A stretch of DNA of 64,000 nt from Theropithecus gelada (GCF_003255815.1 NC_037683.1:77063440-77127439); one strand, 5' to 3'. Counted from the stretch's first letter, positions 10,050-20,829 are shown. Notes: a model not told the origin generated them from the letters alone. Numbers and translations: made by a program.

Positions 10050-11820
10050 TCTGGAGAAGTTGCTCTCCCTGCTAGGAGCAGAGAGAGGCAAAGTCAGCCC
10101 CTCCTGGTCCACAGCCATATTGAGGCTGAGTCCTGGCACCCTGTCCTGTCTAGTGTTGTTGATCAGGGCCTGCCCATGGGAATAGGGCTTCTGGCTGGAT
10201 GACTTTCCTCCCACCCCCCTAGGTGGCCCTCCCTGGACAAGCTGAAGCAGATCTGCCTCCCTGACTGTGACGTGTTGTGTGGCCCCTAGAACCTGTCCCA
10301 GGCTGGCTACTCTCACCTCAGGCACGATGGCGAGGCCCTCAACTTCCTGGACAGAGAGATTACTCCCTGCACTGCTGCCATTATTACTCAGGCTGCCCAG
10401 ATCAGGCAAAACTCATTCTCTGAGGCCAAGTGCTCAGTCCAGCCAGAGAACATCAGAGCTATCTGGAGCTAGGAGAGACAGCTCGGCTCCCCTGCTTACA
10501 GAGTCAGCTCCCTCAGGTCCAGAGCAGCCCTTTCTCTTGGGTTGGGACAGGAGACATTGGACAAAGACAGGAACATCTGCCACCTGAGGCACTCCTGCTT
10601 TGTGCCTTCCACCCTAGTCACTGACACCATCCAGAGGTAGCTATGGTCTGACCCTTCATCATGAGGGCAACAAAGCTGCTCACAGGAGGTACCTGAGAGA
10701 ATGCTCTTGACTGCTATTCTGACTGGGAGCAGGTCACCAAGACCCAACACCACTCTTGTTGCAACCACACTTCCAACTCCACCCAAGATAAACACTTTGG
10801 CCTTTGGACTCCTTACCTCAATCATCACTAGGACAGCTTACTTCCTGACCTCCTCTGAGTCACCCCAACCTCATGGGCCAATTCTGTGGATATCAAAGAG
10901 TTATTGCCAAGTGTAAAATGATTCCTGGGATGATCTGGGACTTGACTGTCCACTGCCTGACCAGCGCCTTCCAGAGCAGGTCTCCTGTATTGAGAAAGTG
11001 AATCAGCCTTCATCAGTGACCTGTGTGTCCCCAACAAGACTCCGACAAACCATGCTCCCTGCTATAACCAGAGACCTGAGTGTATCAGTCAGGGTCCTTC
11101 AGAAAAAGAACCAACAGGATGTGTGTGTGTGTGATTATAATGAATATATTTTGTATATATATGATGTATCATAAGAAATTGGCTCATGCAATTCCCAATA
11201 TCTAGAGGCTGGCAAGTCCCAATATCTGGAGGCTGAGTCAACAAGCTGGAGATCCAGAAGACCAAATGGTTTAATTCCAGTGTGAGTCCTAAGGCCTGAG
11301 AACCAGGAGAAGTGATGGCGTAGTGCCTGTTCAAAGGCTGGCAGACTCACTTACCAGGAAGAACAAATGCTTCAGTTCGAGTCAAAGGCAGAAAAAAGCT
11401 AATGTTCTAGTTTGAAGGTAGTCCGAAAAAGGAATCCCCTTACTTGGGAGAAGGTCAGCCTTTGGTTCTATTCATGCCTTCAACTGATTGGATGAGACCC
11501 ACCCATGTTAGAATGAGCAATCTGTTTTATTCAGTACACCCAATGTAAATGTTAACCTTATCCAAAAACACCCTCTCCAAAACATCCAGGATAATATTTG
11601 ACCAACTATCTGGGCACCCTGTTGCCCAGTCAAGTTGACACATAAAATTAACCATCATACCTGAGGATGCAGACTAACTACCTCAACACCCTCTGAGATG
11701 AGAGTATATTAGGGCCCAAGATGAAAGAGTCTAAAGTGAAATACATTAGACCCACTGCAGAACCGCAGAGGGATTAGATAGTGGGCAATGCCCTACCCCA
11801 ACCACCCCAATAACTCACTA
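10050..11820 (+). pseudogene. ECM1P1: ECM1 (extracellular matrix protein 1) pseudogene, broken by an LTR
   Basis: Translated pieces align in order with the cysteine-rich repeats of human ECM1: HSHIEAESW near 10110; WPSLDKLKQICLP from 10224, then a stop where ECM1 has W, then NLSQAGYSHL and GEALNFLD; LDKDRNICHLRH near 10557; ENALDCYSDWEQVTKTQHHSCC from 10697; ISDLCVPNKTP near 11010. The match resumes after the LTR at 11660 with PEDAD. At least three in-frame stops (near 10290, 10640, 10915) and several frame changes show it is dead. Blocks that I believe lie in separate ECM1 exons are contiguous, which favours a processed copy, though no poly-A tail is visible. It is set inside an L2. The start is uncertain; weak similarity may reach 9700. 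I recall a pseudogene ECM1P1 near human AK3, and the symbol rests on that memory. Confidence 0.8.
11081..11659 (-). mobile_element. ERVL-type solo LTR (MLT2-like) inserted in the ECM1 pseudogene
   Basis: It begins tgtatcagtcagggtcctt and ends ttgacacataaaattaaccatcata, an antisense MLT2-type LTR of about 580 bp with a (TG)n tract near 11120. The sequence cctgag at 11075-11080 and 11660-11665 is the target-site duplication; ECM1 similarity continues on both sides. Confidence 0.8.
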
Positions 11821-11825
11821 GCTCT

Positions 11826-12460
11826 AGTTTTGATATGCTAACTTTGAGAAACCTATGACTCCTCCAAATGTCACTGTCAAGTAGGCAGTAAAATGTTGGA
11901 GCTAGGCAGTCAGATGAGAGAGAGGTTTGAGACACATATTTGGGAATCAGCACAGAACATTAAATCAAAGGGTAGTAGGGCCAAGTGTGGTGGCTCACAC
12001 CTGTAATCCCAGCACTTTGGGAGGAGGCTGAGACAGGGGGATTGCTTGAGCTCAGGAGTTCAAGACCAGCCTGAGCAAGATGGTGAAACCTGTTCTCTAT
12101 AAATTAATTAGTTAATTAATTAATTAAGCAAACCATTAGAGCTAGTTCTCTATTTAAAAAAAAAAATCAAACCAGTAAACGTAACACAAAAATAAATAAA
12201 TAATTTTTTTAAAACCAATAGGTAAAGATTATAGAGACAAGAGAGAAGAAGGTCCAGAATGGATCCCTGGAGAACTAAACCATCTGAGATTGAATAGGGG
12301 AAGATGGATATAGGTAGGTGAAGAAAACTGAGAAATGCCAGGGTAAGGGGAGGAAAACTAGGAGAATATGGGGTCACTGAAGACAAGAAAAGAGTACATG
12401 AAAATGATTGTACCAAATGCCACTGTGAGGTCAAGTAAAGAGGAGAACATACAAAAGCTC
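11826..12460 (-). mobile_element. L2 fragment continued, split by an old Alu monomer
   Basis: The strings gatatgctaactttgagaaacctatg and tcaagtaggcag, then after the Alu monomer gatccctggagaact and gccactgtgaggtcaagtaaa, follow the antisense L2 order begun at 8590. Confidence 0.55.
11978..12110 (+). mobile_element. Alu left-monomer fragment
   Basis: Starts gggccaagtgtggtggctca and stops after ggtgaaacctgttctctataa, running into a (TTAA)n tract. Confidence 0.8.
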
Positions 12461-13040
12461 ATGCTGTTTGACCATTTTTATTTTATTTTATTTATGTATT
12501 TATTCACTACTGATCAGAAGGCAAGACCATTTTCAAACTTCTACAGTTTGGTTCCATTTCCCCTAAATGACCTGATCTCTTGTTGAATTCTAGCTGGAGT
12601 CACACATCCCAGTTTGCTAAGCGAAGTTCTCCAAATAGTCATGTGCTCATGTCAAAATGTAATTTTTAAAAGTAGTTTTATTTATTTTATTTTCTCTTTA
12701 TATATTGTTTTTTCTTAAGAGGTCACACTGAAGACCACATGTAATTATTAATAGTGCTCTCTTTCATTATCAAAAGTGCATTCGTCTGCATGATAAATTA
12801 CATGGTTGGCCTCTTTCTAACACAAGCCGTTTGTGCCAGGTGAGTAGGGGTAACTTTCCTCCCAATTCCTGCCATTCTTCTTCCTCCTTTGGGGCTTCTT
12901 CCCAGGGTGCTCCCCTGACACCGGAAATGCTTCTGCTCCTTTCTGACAAACTCAAGTCTCACCTCTCCATGCTTCTTCAATTCCATCCAACCAATGGCCT
13001 ACTCTTTCTTCCTCTTTATTTTCTTAACGGTGTATTTTTA
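12461..13040. other. Intergenic sequence without clear features
   Basis: AT-rich with (TTTA)n-like stretches near 12478-12505 and 12675-12700; no gene recognised. Confidence 0.45.
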
Positions 13041-13059
13041 CTCCAAACAATATCCAATT

Positions 13060-13970
13060 TATAGAAAATTTGAAACCATAGAGCAAAAGACTTTTTTCTC
13101 CTCATCTATTTGAGAATAAGTTGCCAACATGGTGTTGGTGGCCCCTAAATACTTTAGCATTCTCTTATAAACAAGGACATTCTTCCTACCAAAATCAGGA
13201 AATTAACACTGATACACTGTTACAGTATAATTCTCAAACTCATTCAGGTTTCACTAACTGTCCCAGTAGTGTCTTTGTAGCAAATAACTGCAGTTCAGAA
13301 TCATGCATTACATTTATTTGTCATAGCTCTTTTAGTCTCCTTCAACTGAGAACATTTCCTCAGTTTTTTTCTTGACTCTTGTGACTTTCTTGACTCTTTT
13401 GCAGTTACAGACTAATTGTTTTATAAAATATCTCTCAACTTGGGTCTGTCTCATGCTTTCTAATGATTAAATTCAGGTTATGTATCTTTGACAGAAATAC
13501 AAAAGAAGTCGTGTGTTCTTCTCATTGGATTCACACTTCAATATGTCCTATCACTAATGACGTTAACTTTGATCATTTCATTAAGGTGGCATCTACTGTG
13601 CTTCTTGGCTGTAAAGTTACTCTTTTATCCTTTGTAACAAATAGATGTTTTGTAAGGAAGAACTTTGAGAATATGTAAATTTTCCATTCCTCTTCAAAAT
13701 TAATCTTTATATCACTTTATATTAATAGGGACTCATGAACTATAAATTATTCAATGGGTATATTACTATCAATGGGTTATATTACTATCATTATTAAGTT
13801 TGATGTTCAGATTGTCTCAGATTTGGCCAGCAGGAAATTTCAGGCTGGTTTCAGTGTCCTTCTTTGAGCACTTTCTTACTTTCTGACACCAGAAGCTATC
13901 CCAGACTCATCTTTTACTTTTCATTTATTAACTCCTAGAATCAACCAGTTCTCTTAAGGGGTCTTGGTTC
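13060..13970 (-). mobile_element. L1M 3'-region fragment (antisense)
   Basis: Strings such as ttgagaataagttgccaaca, aggtttcactaactgtccc, ttagtctccttcaactgag, actttgatcatttcattaagg and gagcactttcttactttctg match the old L1M 3' region. The same region appears in opposite orientation at 32540-32760. Orientation is inferred from the A-rich 3' end of that copy. Confidence 0.65.
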
Positions 13971-14006
13971 CTGTAAGTGAAGAATGATATTTAGAAAGCA
14001 GGACTG

Positions 14007-14233
14007 GGGCCAGGCATGGTGGCTCATGCCTGTAATCCCAGCACTTTGGGAAGCGGAGGTGGGTGGAACACCTGAGGTCAGGAGTTCGAGACCAGCCTGG
14101 CCAACGTGGTGAAACTGTCTCTACTAAAAATACAAAAATTAGCCAGGCATGGTGGTGGGCACTTGTAATCCCAGCTACTCGGGAGGCTGAGGCAGGAGAG
14201 TGAGACTCTGTCACAAAAAAAAAAAAAAAAAAA
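14007..14233 (+). mobile_element. Alu, internally deleted in the right monomer
   Basis: Starts ggggccaggcatggtggctca; jumps from ggctgaggcaggag to agtgagactctgtc and a poly-A. Confidence 0.93.
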
Positions 14234-14260
14234 GCCCACACATCCAAAAAGCAGAAACCC

Positions 14261-14565
14261 TGACTGGGCACGGTGGCTCATGCCTGTAATCCCAGCACTT
14301 TGGGAGGCCAAGGTGGGCAGATCACGAGGTCAAGGGATCAAGACCATCCTGGCCAACAGGATGAAACCCCGTCTTTACTACAAATACAAAAATTAGCTGG
14401 GCGTGGTGGTGCGTGCCTGTAGTCCCAGCTACTCGGGAGGCTAAGGCAGGAGAATCGCTTGAATCTGGGAGGCGGAGCTTGCAGTGAGCCGAGATCGCGC
14501 CACTGCACTCCAGCCTGGAGACAAAGTAAGACTCCTTCTCAAAAAGCAAACAAACAAACAAACAA
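14261..14565 (+). mobile_element. Alu, full length
   Basis: From tgactgggcacggtggctca to a (CAAA)n tail. Confidence 0.94.
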
Positions 14566-14590
14566 AATAGAAACAGAAACCAGAATTGGG

Positions 14591-15040
14591 ACCAGGCACA
14601 GTGGCTTATGCCTGTAATCCCAGCACTTTGGGAGTCTGAGATGGAGGATCGCTTGAGGCCAGGAGTTCAAGACCAACTTGGCCAACATAGCAAGACTCCA
14701 TCTCTTTTTTTTTTTTTTTTTTTTGAGACGGAGTCTTGCTTTGTAGCCCAGGCTGGAGTGCAATGGCATGATCTCCACTCACTGCAACTTCCACCTCCTG
14801 GGTTCAAGTGATTCTCCTGCTTCAGCCTCCTGAGTAGCTAGGATTACAGGCATGCACCAGCACTCCCGGCTAATTTTTTGTATTTTTAGTAGAGACTGGG
14901 TTTCACCATGTTAGCCAGGCTGGTCTCAAACTCCTGACCTCGTGATCTGCCCACCTTGGCTTCCCAAAGTTCTGGGATTACAGACGTGAGCCACCATGCC
15001 CAGCCTGACTCAATCTCTATTTTTAAAAAATAAAATAAGT
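14591..15040 (+). mobile_element. Alu monomer interrupted by a younger Alu
   Basis: The outer + element runs 14591-14705 and resumes at about 15006-15040 as an A-rich tail. A 16-bp duplication, agaaaccagAATTGGG with one mismatch, at 14575-14590 and 15041-15056 brackets the whole nest. Confidence 0.85.
14706..15005 (-). mobile_element. Alu nested in the Alu monomer
   Basis: Antisense Alu from poly-T and gagacggagtcttgc to ccatgcccagcc. It is flanked by gactccatctct / gactcaatctct, the inner target-site duplication. Confidence 0.93.
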
Positions 15041-15109
15041 AGAAACCAGTATTGGGCATCATTGACCTCAGGCCCTCTCAGGGCACAGAAGTAGGGAATA
15101 TAAGGATGT

Positions 15110-15282
15110 ATGTATATACATTATACACATACACACAATCATACGTGCATTTACACTTATATTTCTCTACATATGTAATAAAATATAGATCTTATTAGTT
15201 TGTTTATTGAAAACCATGACTTCATACCAATACTTCTCATTCCAACCCAACACAGATTTCATTCGAGTTTTCTGTCTATAGT
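15110..15282. other. AT-rich sequence, possibly old L1
   Basis: Contains a (TATA/CACA)-rich stretch at 15108-15140. No firm identification. Confidence 0.35.
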
Positions 15283-15535
15283 TTATTTTTTGAGATGGGC
15301 TGTTGCTCAGTTACCCAGGCTGTAGTGCAGCCTCAATCTCCTGGGCTCAAGTGATCCTCACACCTCAGCCTCTTTCCTTGAGATGGCATACAGGTGCATG
15401 CCACCACACCTGGCTAACTTTTTTTCGTTTCTGTAGAGATGGGATCTCACTATGTTGACCAGGCTGGTCTGAAACTCCTGGTCTCAAACAGTCCTTCCAC
15501 CTCAGCCTCTTAATGTGGTGGGATTATAGGAATGA
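15283..15535 (-). mobile_element. Old Alu (J-like), degenerate
   Basis: From ttttttgagatgggctgttgctcag to gtgggattataggaatga, with many substitutions and a short insertion. Confidence 0.8.
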
Positions 15536-15539
15536 TTTG

Positions 15540-15840
15540 TTAACTCTCTTCTCCAAGAGCGAGAAACTTTGCTCCCATTATCCTTAATATTATATATTTA
15601 CATACACATCCTTGGAGATACCATTCTCTCCCCACCGGGACTCCAACATCCCGTGGCAGACTGCCTCTCTGCTGGGGCACCCCTCACTGCACTTGGGCTC
15701 TGACACCCTGGCCTGGACTTGCCCCTGAATGTATGCTTTCTGATCCTGGTCAGGTTCTGGCCACCACAGCTCACCTCCACCCTACTCATAGCTGCCTATC
15801 TTGCTTGACCCCGCCCCTGATGACTTTTGTACTTGAGTTT
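15540..15840. mobile_element. Probable old interspersed repeat (L1M-like), not named
   Basis: The run ggactccaacatccc, tgcctctctgctggggcacccctcact and ctctgacaccctggcctggac resembles a common old L1 untranslated segment. The small reading frames here are not genes. Confidence 0.4.
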
Positions 15841-16920
15841 TCAAGGAAGGAAAAGAGGAACTGTAACTTCTCTCTCATTACTTTTAAGCACTTCCATTTC
15901 ACTTATACTTGGTCATTCAGAAATTAATAGTTATTTCGACTATGCATTGTTCTTAAATTGTGTGATGCCTTTAAAGAGCGCCTCTTCAGTGAGATTGGGC
16001 CTATGCTGGGAGTACAGGTCCTTTTTCCTGTCCACCACACTTCTCTGTTTACCCAGAGTTGGGAAGGCTGCAAACCCTCCCCCTGCCTCCCTCCTAGAAG
16101 GTCTCTGGCTGAAAGCTCTGTCCTGCCAGGAGGAAACCGACTCAGCCTCCAGTTCTGGCCTGGCCTGATAGTCTGCCCAGTGGCCAGGCCAGCTCTATCA
16201 GTTCTGTGCACAGGGATGCCCTGTAGGGAGGGGGAGGGAGGAGGAGGAGAAGGAGTTGTGTGCAGGGCCCCAGGCCTTTGCTGTGCCTCACTTCCCACAC
16301 CTCGGAAGAATAAAGTACTCAGCCCAGAAGAAAGATTCAGGCTTTCAGACTGGTTTGTTAGAGAAACGACATTCAAAGGTTACTCATGAGGCACTTAACA
16401 ACCTGTAAAGGAAACTGGATGACTAACAGAAATTACAGGATGGCTCCACCCTCTCACTGAAATGGCATATTCATTTGAATGCTTGGGTAATTTCACAACA
16501 GGCAGTGCTGGCAGGGAGCAGCTTTTCCTCACTGAAGATGGAAATAAGAGTCATTGCTAATTTCCTTCTCCTCTCCTTCATTACCTGCCCAGCTCTCTGC
16601 TGCCACCAGCCCCCTACCACGGCTTTTCTTGTCTAAGGCTTCATACCTTAATAAATCAATTTACTCAGCTTTGTTCTGGGCTAGGTGAAAAAGAAAAAAA
16701 AATTAATGTATTCACACAAGTGGGACAATTGCAGACAAACTGAGTAAGAAAAAATAAATTCAATTATGCAGTATTTGAGGCTTGAATTCCAGTAAATCAA
16801 CCAAACTTCCTCCTCCCTTCAGGTAAAAGCATTTGTGTTGACACAGCGCCGCCTGATGGCAACTGGAATCTTAGCAGGAAATATTCACCTTACATTCCAA
16901 CCTTACGCTGTTCATTTCAC
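15841..16920. other. Non-repetitive island of about 1.1 kb, no gene identified
   Basis: This is the longest stretch of the left half in which I recognise no interspersed repeat. It is GC-richer at 16050-16310. Two overlapping reading frames exist, + 15958-16389 (143 codons) and - 15924-16376 (150 codons); neither has a recognisable domain or codon signal. A purine-rich tract lies at 16225-16255 and an AATAAA at 16308. It could hold a regulatory element. Confidence 0.5.
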
Positions 16921-16921
16921 G

Positions 16922-17220
16922 CTTTTTTTTTTTTTTTTTGAGACGGAGTTTCCCTCTGTCTCCCAGGCTGGAGTGCAGTGGCCCGATCTCGGCTCGCTGC
17001 AACCACTGCCTCCCAGATTCAAGCGATTCTCCTGCCTCAGCCTCCTGAGTATCTGGGATTACAGGCGCGTGCCGCCACGCCCGGCTAATTTTTTGTATTT
17101 TTAGTAGAGACGGAGTTTCACCGTGTTAGCCAGGGTGGTCTCGATTTCCTGACCTCGTGATCCGCCCGCCTCAGCCTCCCAAAGTGCTGAGATTACAAGC
17201 ATGAGCCATCGCGCCCAGCC
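16922..17220 (-). mobile_element. AluY/S-like, full length
   Basis: Poly-T and gagacggagtttccctctg to catcgcgcccagcc. The sequence tcatttcac on each side is the target-site duplication. Confidence 0.95.
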
Positions 17221-17369
17221 ATCATTTCACACTTTTTATTTTTAAATTTCAGTTCCCTTTCAAGCTCTAGACTCTTTCATTCAGAATCCATTCTCTGTGT
17301 GCTTATGGTAGATGCTAAAGGTCTAAGAAAATATAGCCACTTCATGTCTAGTGTGGTAGTTCTTAAACT

Positions 17370-17627
17370 TGACCTTGCTCAGGTTGGAGTGCAGTGGTGC
17401 AATCTTGGTTCACTGCAGCCTTGACCTCGTGGGCTCAGGTAATCCTCCTGCCTCAGCCTCCCAGGTAGCTGGGACCACAGGCGGGAGCCACCACACCTAA
17501 TTTTTGTTTTGTAGAGACAGGGTTTCGTCATGTTGCTCTTATTGATGTTGAACCATTGGGCTCAACAATCTGCCCATATTAGCCTCCCAAAGTGCTGGGA
17601 TTGCAGGCATGAGCCATTGCCCTGACT
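17370..17627 (-). mobile_element. Alu lacking its T-rich end
   Basis: Starts in gaccttgctcaggttggagtg and ends gagccattgccctgac; divergent. Confidence 0.85.
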
Positions 17628-17839
17628 GAGAAAGTTTTAAAATGCAGACTCCTAGGCTCTGCCCTGCAAAGATTTGGAGTTGGTGGGTCTGGGGTATGTC
17701 CCAGGAGCTTGTGTTTAAACTCCCCAAGTGATTCTGAAACAAGGAGTTCACAAATCACATGTTGAAAGGAACTAAAGATGGAGAAGTAGACTGGAATTTG
17801 CAGTCTGGAATTGTTATTGCAATGTAATTTGGCAAATGC

Positions 17840-18620
17840 CACAAAGTACGAACAGGGTCCGCTAGGGACACAGAGAAGGGATGCCTAATCAGATTAAGGA
17901 AAAGAATAGAGCAAGCTTCCCAGAAGGCGAGACTCTAGATGAATAAAAGTTGGTGAGATGAAGAAGGGGAGCAGGAGAATCAGACATAGGGCATAAACTA
18001 TGGAAGGTAAGAGAGCATGAAACTCCATGGGCCCTGTGAGCAGTGCAGGAGGCTGGAAGGAAGGAGAATGTGGCAGAGTGTCAGAAAATGAAGGGCCTGG
18101 GGCTGGGGACAGTGGCTCACATCTGTTATCCCAACACTTTGGGAGGCCAACGCAGGAGGATTACCTTGAGGTCAGGAGTTTCGAGACCAGCCTGTCCCAT
18201 ATGGTGAAATCCTGTCTCTACTAGAAATACAAAAATTAACCAGGTGTGGTGGTGGGCACCTGTAATCCCAGCTACTCAGGAGGCTGAGGCAGGAGAATTG
18301 CTTGAATCCGGGAGGCGGAGGTTGCAGTGAGCCAAGATTGCACCACTGTGCTCCAGCCTGGGAGACAGAGCAAGACTCCGTCTCAACAAAAAAAAAAAAA
18401 AAAAAAAAAAAAGGGAAAACAAAAGGCCTGGAATGCCAGGCTATCTTTCTCCCCACAGATCTAGGGAATACAGAAACTTTTAAGCAGGCGAATGACTTGA
18501 GCAGATCTGCATTTTAGGAAGATCTCTCTTGGCAGCACTGCTGAGGGTGCAGGACATCCGGCTTGGGTGATCAGATGTCATTTTCTAAGGGAAGGACAGG
18601 GTTGGAGGCAGGGGGTCAAG
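17840..18620 (-). mobile_element. L2 fragment (antisense), split by an Alu
   Basis: Strings ttaagcaggcgaatgacttgagcagatctgcattttaggaagatc and ctcttggcagcactgctgagg match antisense L2; the left portion (17880-18095) fits the preceding L2 segment less well. Confidence 0.55.
18100..18411 (+). mobile_element. Alu, full length
   Basis: From ggctggggacagtggctca to a poly-A of more than 20; ggcctgg flanks both sides. Confidence 0.94.
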
Positions 18621-18646
18621 GAAAAGTAAAAGAGACACAAAAGGGA

Positions 18647-18806
18647 GGCTGGGCACGGTGGCTTACCCCTAATCCCAGCTACTTGGGAGGCTGAGGCAGG
18701 AGAATCGCTTGAACCTGGGAGGTGGAGGTTGCAGGGAGCTGAGATCGCACCACTGCACTCCAGCCTGGGTGACACGGCGAGACCCTGTCTCAAAAAAAGA
18801 AAAAAA
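18647..18806 (+). mobile_element. Alu with a 130-bp internal deletion
   Basis: Starts ggctgggcacggtggctta and joins the first taatcccag directly to the second copy's ctacttgggagg, consistent with recombination between the repeated motifs of the two monomers. Confidence 0.9.
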
Positions 18807-18831
18807 CAAGAGAAACAAAGGGAAAGAGGAG

Positions 18832-18856
18832 GCCAGGCATAGTGGCTCATGTCACA
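18832..18856 (+). mobile_element. Alu 5' fragment, about 25 bp
   Basis: Only aggccaggcatagtggctcat remains before unrelated sequence. Confidence 0.6.
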
Positions 18857-19485
18857 GGAGGAAGAAGTTCAATAGAGGAGACTGTAGTTAGTAACAATGT
18901 ATTGTATACTAGAACATTGCTAAGAGTGGATTTTAAGTGTTCTCACCACACAAAAAAGAAATGTGAGGTAATGTATATGTTAATTAGATTGATTTAGCCA
19001 TTCCACAATGTAGATGTATATCAAATATCATGTGGGACACCATAAATATATACAATTTTTATTTGTCAATTAAAAAATTTTGAAAAGGCAATCATTTTAT
19101 AGTTTTCCCAGCTTGTAGCCACGAGGGCTTACATGGGTGTCTTTACATCCACAAGAAGAGAGGCACTGAGCAGGCAAAAGGACAGGTGCCCAACCCACAG
19201 CTTCTGCTTATTCCCTTCCTTCCCCTTTACCAAGCTGAACTTACAGCCTGACCACAGAATGACCCAACAAAGCTAAATTTAATTGCGTTTGGAACCTAGG
19301 AGCAGACTCAGTTTGATCTCCAAACCTCCCGAGAGCAGCAGCGTACCCAAGGCCATCTATCGTATGGAGTGGATAAGGGAGTGTGTCTTCTTTCATTTTG
19401 TCAGGGAGTTCTGGGGTCTGTGTTCATTTCCCAGTTGTCCTTGACAACCCTGTTTTATGCTAGACAGCAGAGTGGGAAAAGCACT
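18857..19485. other. Intergenic sequence without clear features
   Basis: AT-rich to 19085, then mixed. Text near 18895-19080 (gtatactagaacattgctaag, catgtgggacaccataaatatat) resembles an old L1 3' end but is not certain. Confidence 0.4.
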
Positions 19486-19489
19486 GGTC

Positions 19490-19645
19490 AGGAACCAAAC
19501 GAATTACCAAATTGTCTGACACTGTCGCTTAAGCTGGCTGTCTCTCAGTTTTCTATCTGTAGAACAGGGATAACAGGGCCTACCCCTAATCATTGCTTGG
19601 TTGGTCCAAGGATGAAATGAGATAGTGCTCTCAAAACTGTAAAAT
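19490..19645 (-). mobile_element. MIR
   Basis: cactggtcaggaacc, ctcagttttctatctgtagaacagg and aggatgaaatgagatagtg follow the antisense MIR order. Confidence 0.7.
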
Positions 19646-19647
19646 GT

Positions 19648-19908
19648 GTCGGGCGCAGTGGCTCAAGCCTGTAATCTCAGCACTTTGGGAGGCGGTGGCG
19701 AGTGGATCACCTGAGGTCAGTTCAAGACCAGCCTGGCCAACATGTTGAAACCCCGTTCCTACTAAAAACGCAAAAATTAGCCGAGTGTGGTGGCAGGCAC
19801 CTGTAATCCCATCTCCTTGGGAGGCTAAGGCAGTGAGCCCAGATCGTGCCACTGCACTCCAGCCTGGGTGACAGAGTGAGACTCCGTATCAAAAAAAAAA
19901 AAAAAAAA
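19648..19908 (+). mobile_element. Alu, with small deletions
   Basis: From gtcgggcgcagtggctcaag to a poly-A; the second monomer is shortened. Confidence 0.92.
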
Positions 19909-20311
19909 CCAAACAAAACACTGCAGAAAGATTTTAAGATAGGTACAACTAAGAGCTGTATTACCGGATTTAGGTTGGGAAAAATAATACAGGAATGGCG
20001 CCCCCTTCTGTGCAACTCAGGAACTGCAACACACGCTGGAGGTAGCCTTCATCCAGGGTGGGGTCCGAGACTCAGTGGGGACCTCAGTGGGGTCCGAACT
20101 CCTATTTCAGGTCCCCTCCCTGTCCGTCGTTTTATGACTTTCCTCCTGGTTCTATTTGTGCCACCCTCCCCTCAATTTGATCTCCAACTGGGCCTGGCAT
20201 CTTCACAGCAACTTAGAATTCTCAACCACGACCTTCTATCCCCACTTCGGGGCTCCATTAGTCACAGTGGGTCTTTCCTGCAGGAGACTCCAGCTGAGAT
20301 ATTTAGGACAG

Positions 20312-20318
<7 letters not shown>
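19909..20318. other. Intergenic sequence without clear features
   Basis: Unremarkable mixed sequence. A short tandem step, cagtggggtccgaact-like, occurs at 20060-20100 (gggtccgaga / gggtccgaac). No gene. Confidence 0.45.

Positions 20319-20352
<34 letters not shown>
20319..20352 (-). mobile_element. Poly-T start of an antisense retroelement entering the gap
   Basis: A run of 34 T immediately precedes the Ns. It would be expected to start an antisense Alu that is hidden in the gap. Confidence 0.55.
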
Positions 20353-20398
20353 NNNNNNNNNNNNNNNNNNNNNNNNNNNNNNNNNNNNNNNNNNNNNN
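20353..20398. other. Assembly gap, 46 N
   Basis: Unresolved bases. Left edge is poly-T; right edge (caacatagccaaaccctttctct) is the middle of a sense Alu, so the missing DNA is likely more than 46 bases and contains two opposed Alu parts. Confidence 0.98.
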
Positions 20399-20452
20399 CA
20401 ACATAGCCAAACCCTTTCTCTAAAAAAATTTAAATTAAGTGCTAAAAGGCTG

Positions 20453-20453
<1 letters not shown>
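20399..20453 (+). mobile_element. Alu fragment right of the gap
   Basis: caacatagccaaaccctttctctaaaaaaat corresponds to the end of a sense Alu left monomer. Confidence 0.6.
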
Positions 20454-20484
<31 letters not shown>

Positions 20485-20760
20485 AGTTTCACTCTTGTTG
20501 CCCAGGCTGGAGTGCAATGGCGTGATCTTGGCTCACTACAACCTCCACCTCCTGAGTTCAAGTGATTCTCCTTCCTCAGCCTCCCGAGTAGCTGGGATTA
20601 CAGGTGTCTGCCACCATGGCCAGCTAATTTTTGTATTTTTAGTAGAGATGGGGTTTTACCATGTTGGCCAGGCTGGTCTCGAACTCCTGACCTCAGGTGA
20701 TCCACCTGCCTCGGCCTCCCAAAGTGCTGGGATTACAGGCGTGAGCCACTGCATCCAGCC
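20454..20760 (-). mobile_element. Alu, full length
   Basis: Poly-T of about 30 and gagtttcactcttgttgcc to ccactgcatccagcc. Confidence 0.95.
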
Positions 20761-20782
20761 TAGCTTCTAACAGAGTCACTTT

Positions 20783-20790
20783 TCTTTCTT

Positions 20791-20823
<33 letters not shown>

Positions 20824-20828
20824 TTCTT
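20783..20828. repeat. Pyrimidine (CT/CTTT) microsatellite
   Basis: Near-pure C/T sequence of tctctctctcttt type. Confidence 0.9.
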
Positions 20829-20829
20829 C

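Noticed and set aside
9885..10409. 174-codon minus-strand frame
   Set aside because: It is antisense to the ECM1-like sequence and has no independent similarity that I can see.
13463..13678. 71-codon frame similar in translation to 32740-32486 (-)
   Set aside because: The similarity comes from two copies of the same old L1 region in opposite orientations, not from a shared protein.
15924..16389. Frames of 150 (-) and 143 (+) codons facing each other
   Set aside because: No recognisable domain, no promoter or splice context, and mutual overlap in a GC-richer segment that lowers stop frequency.
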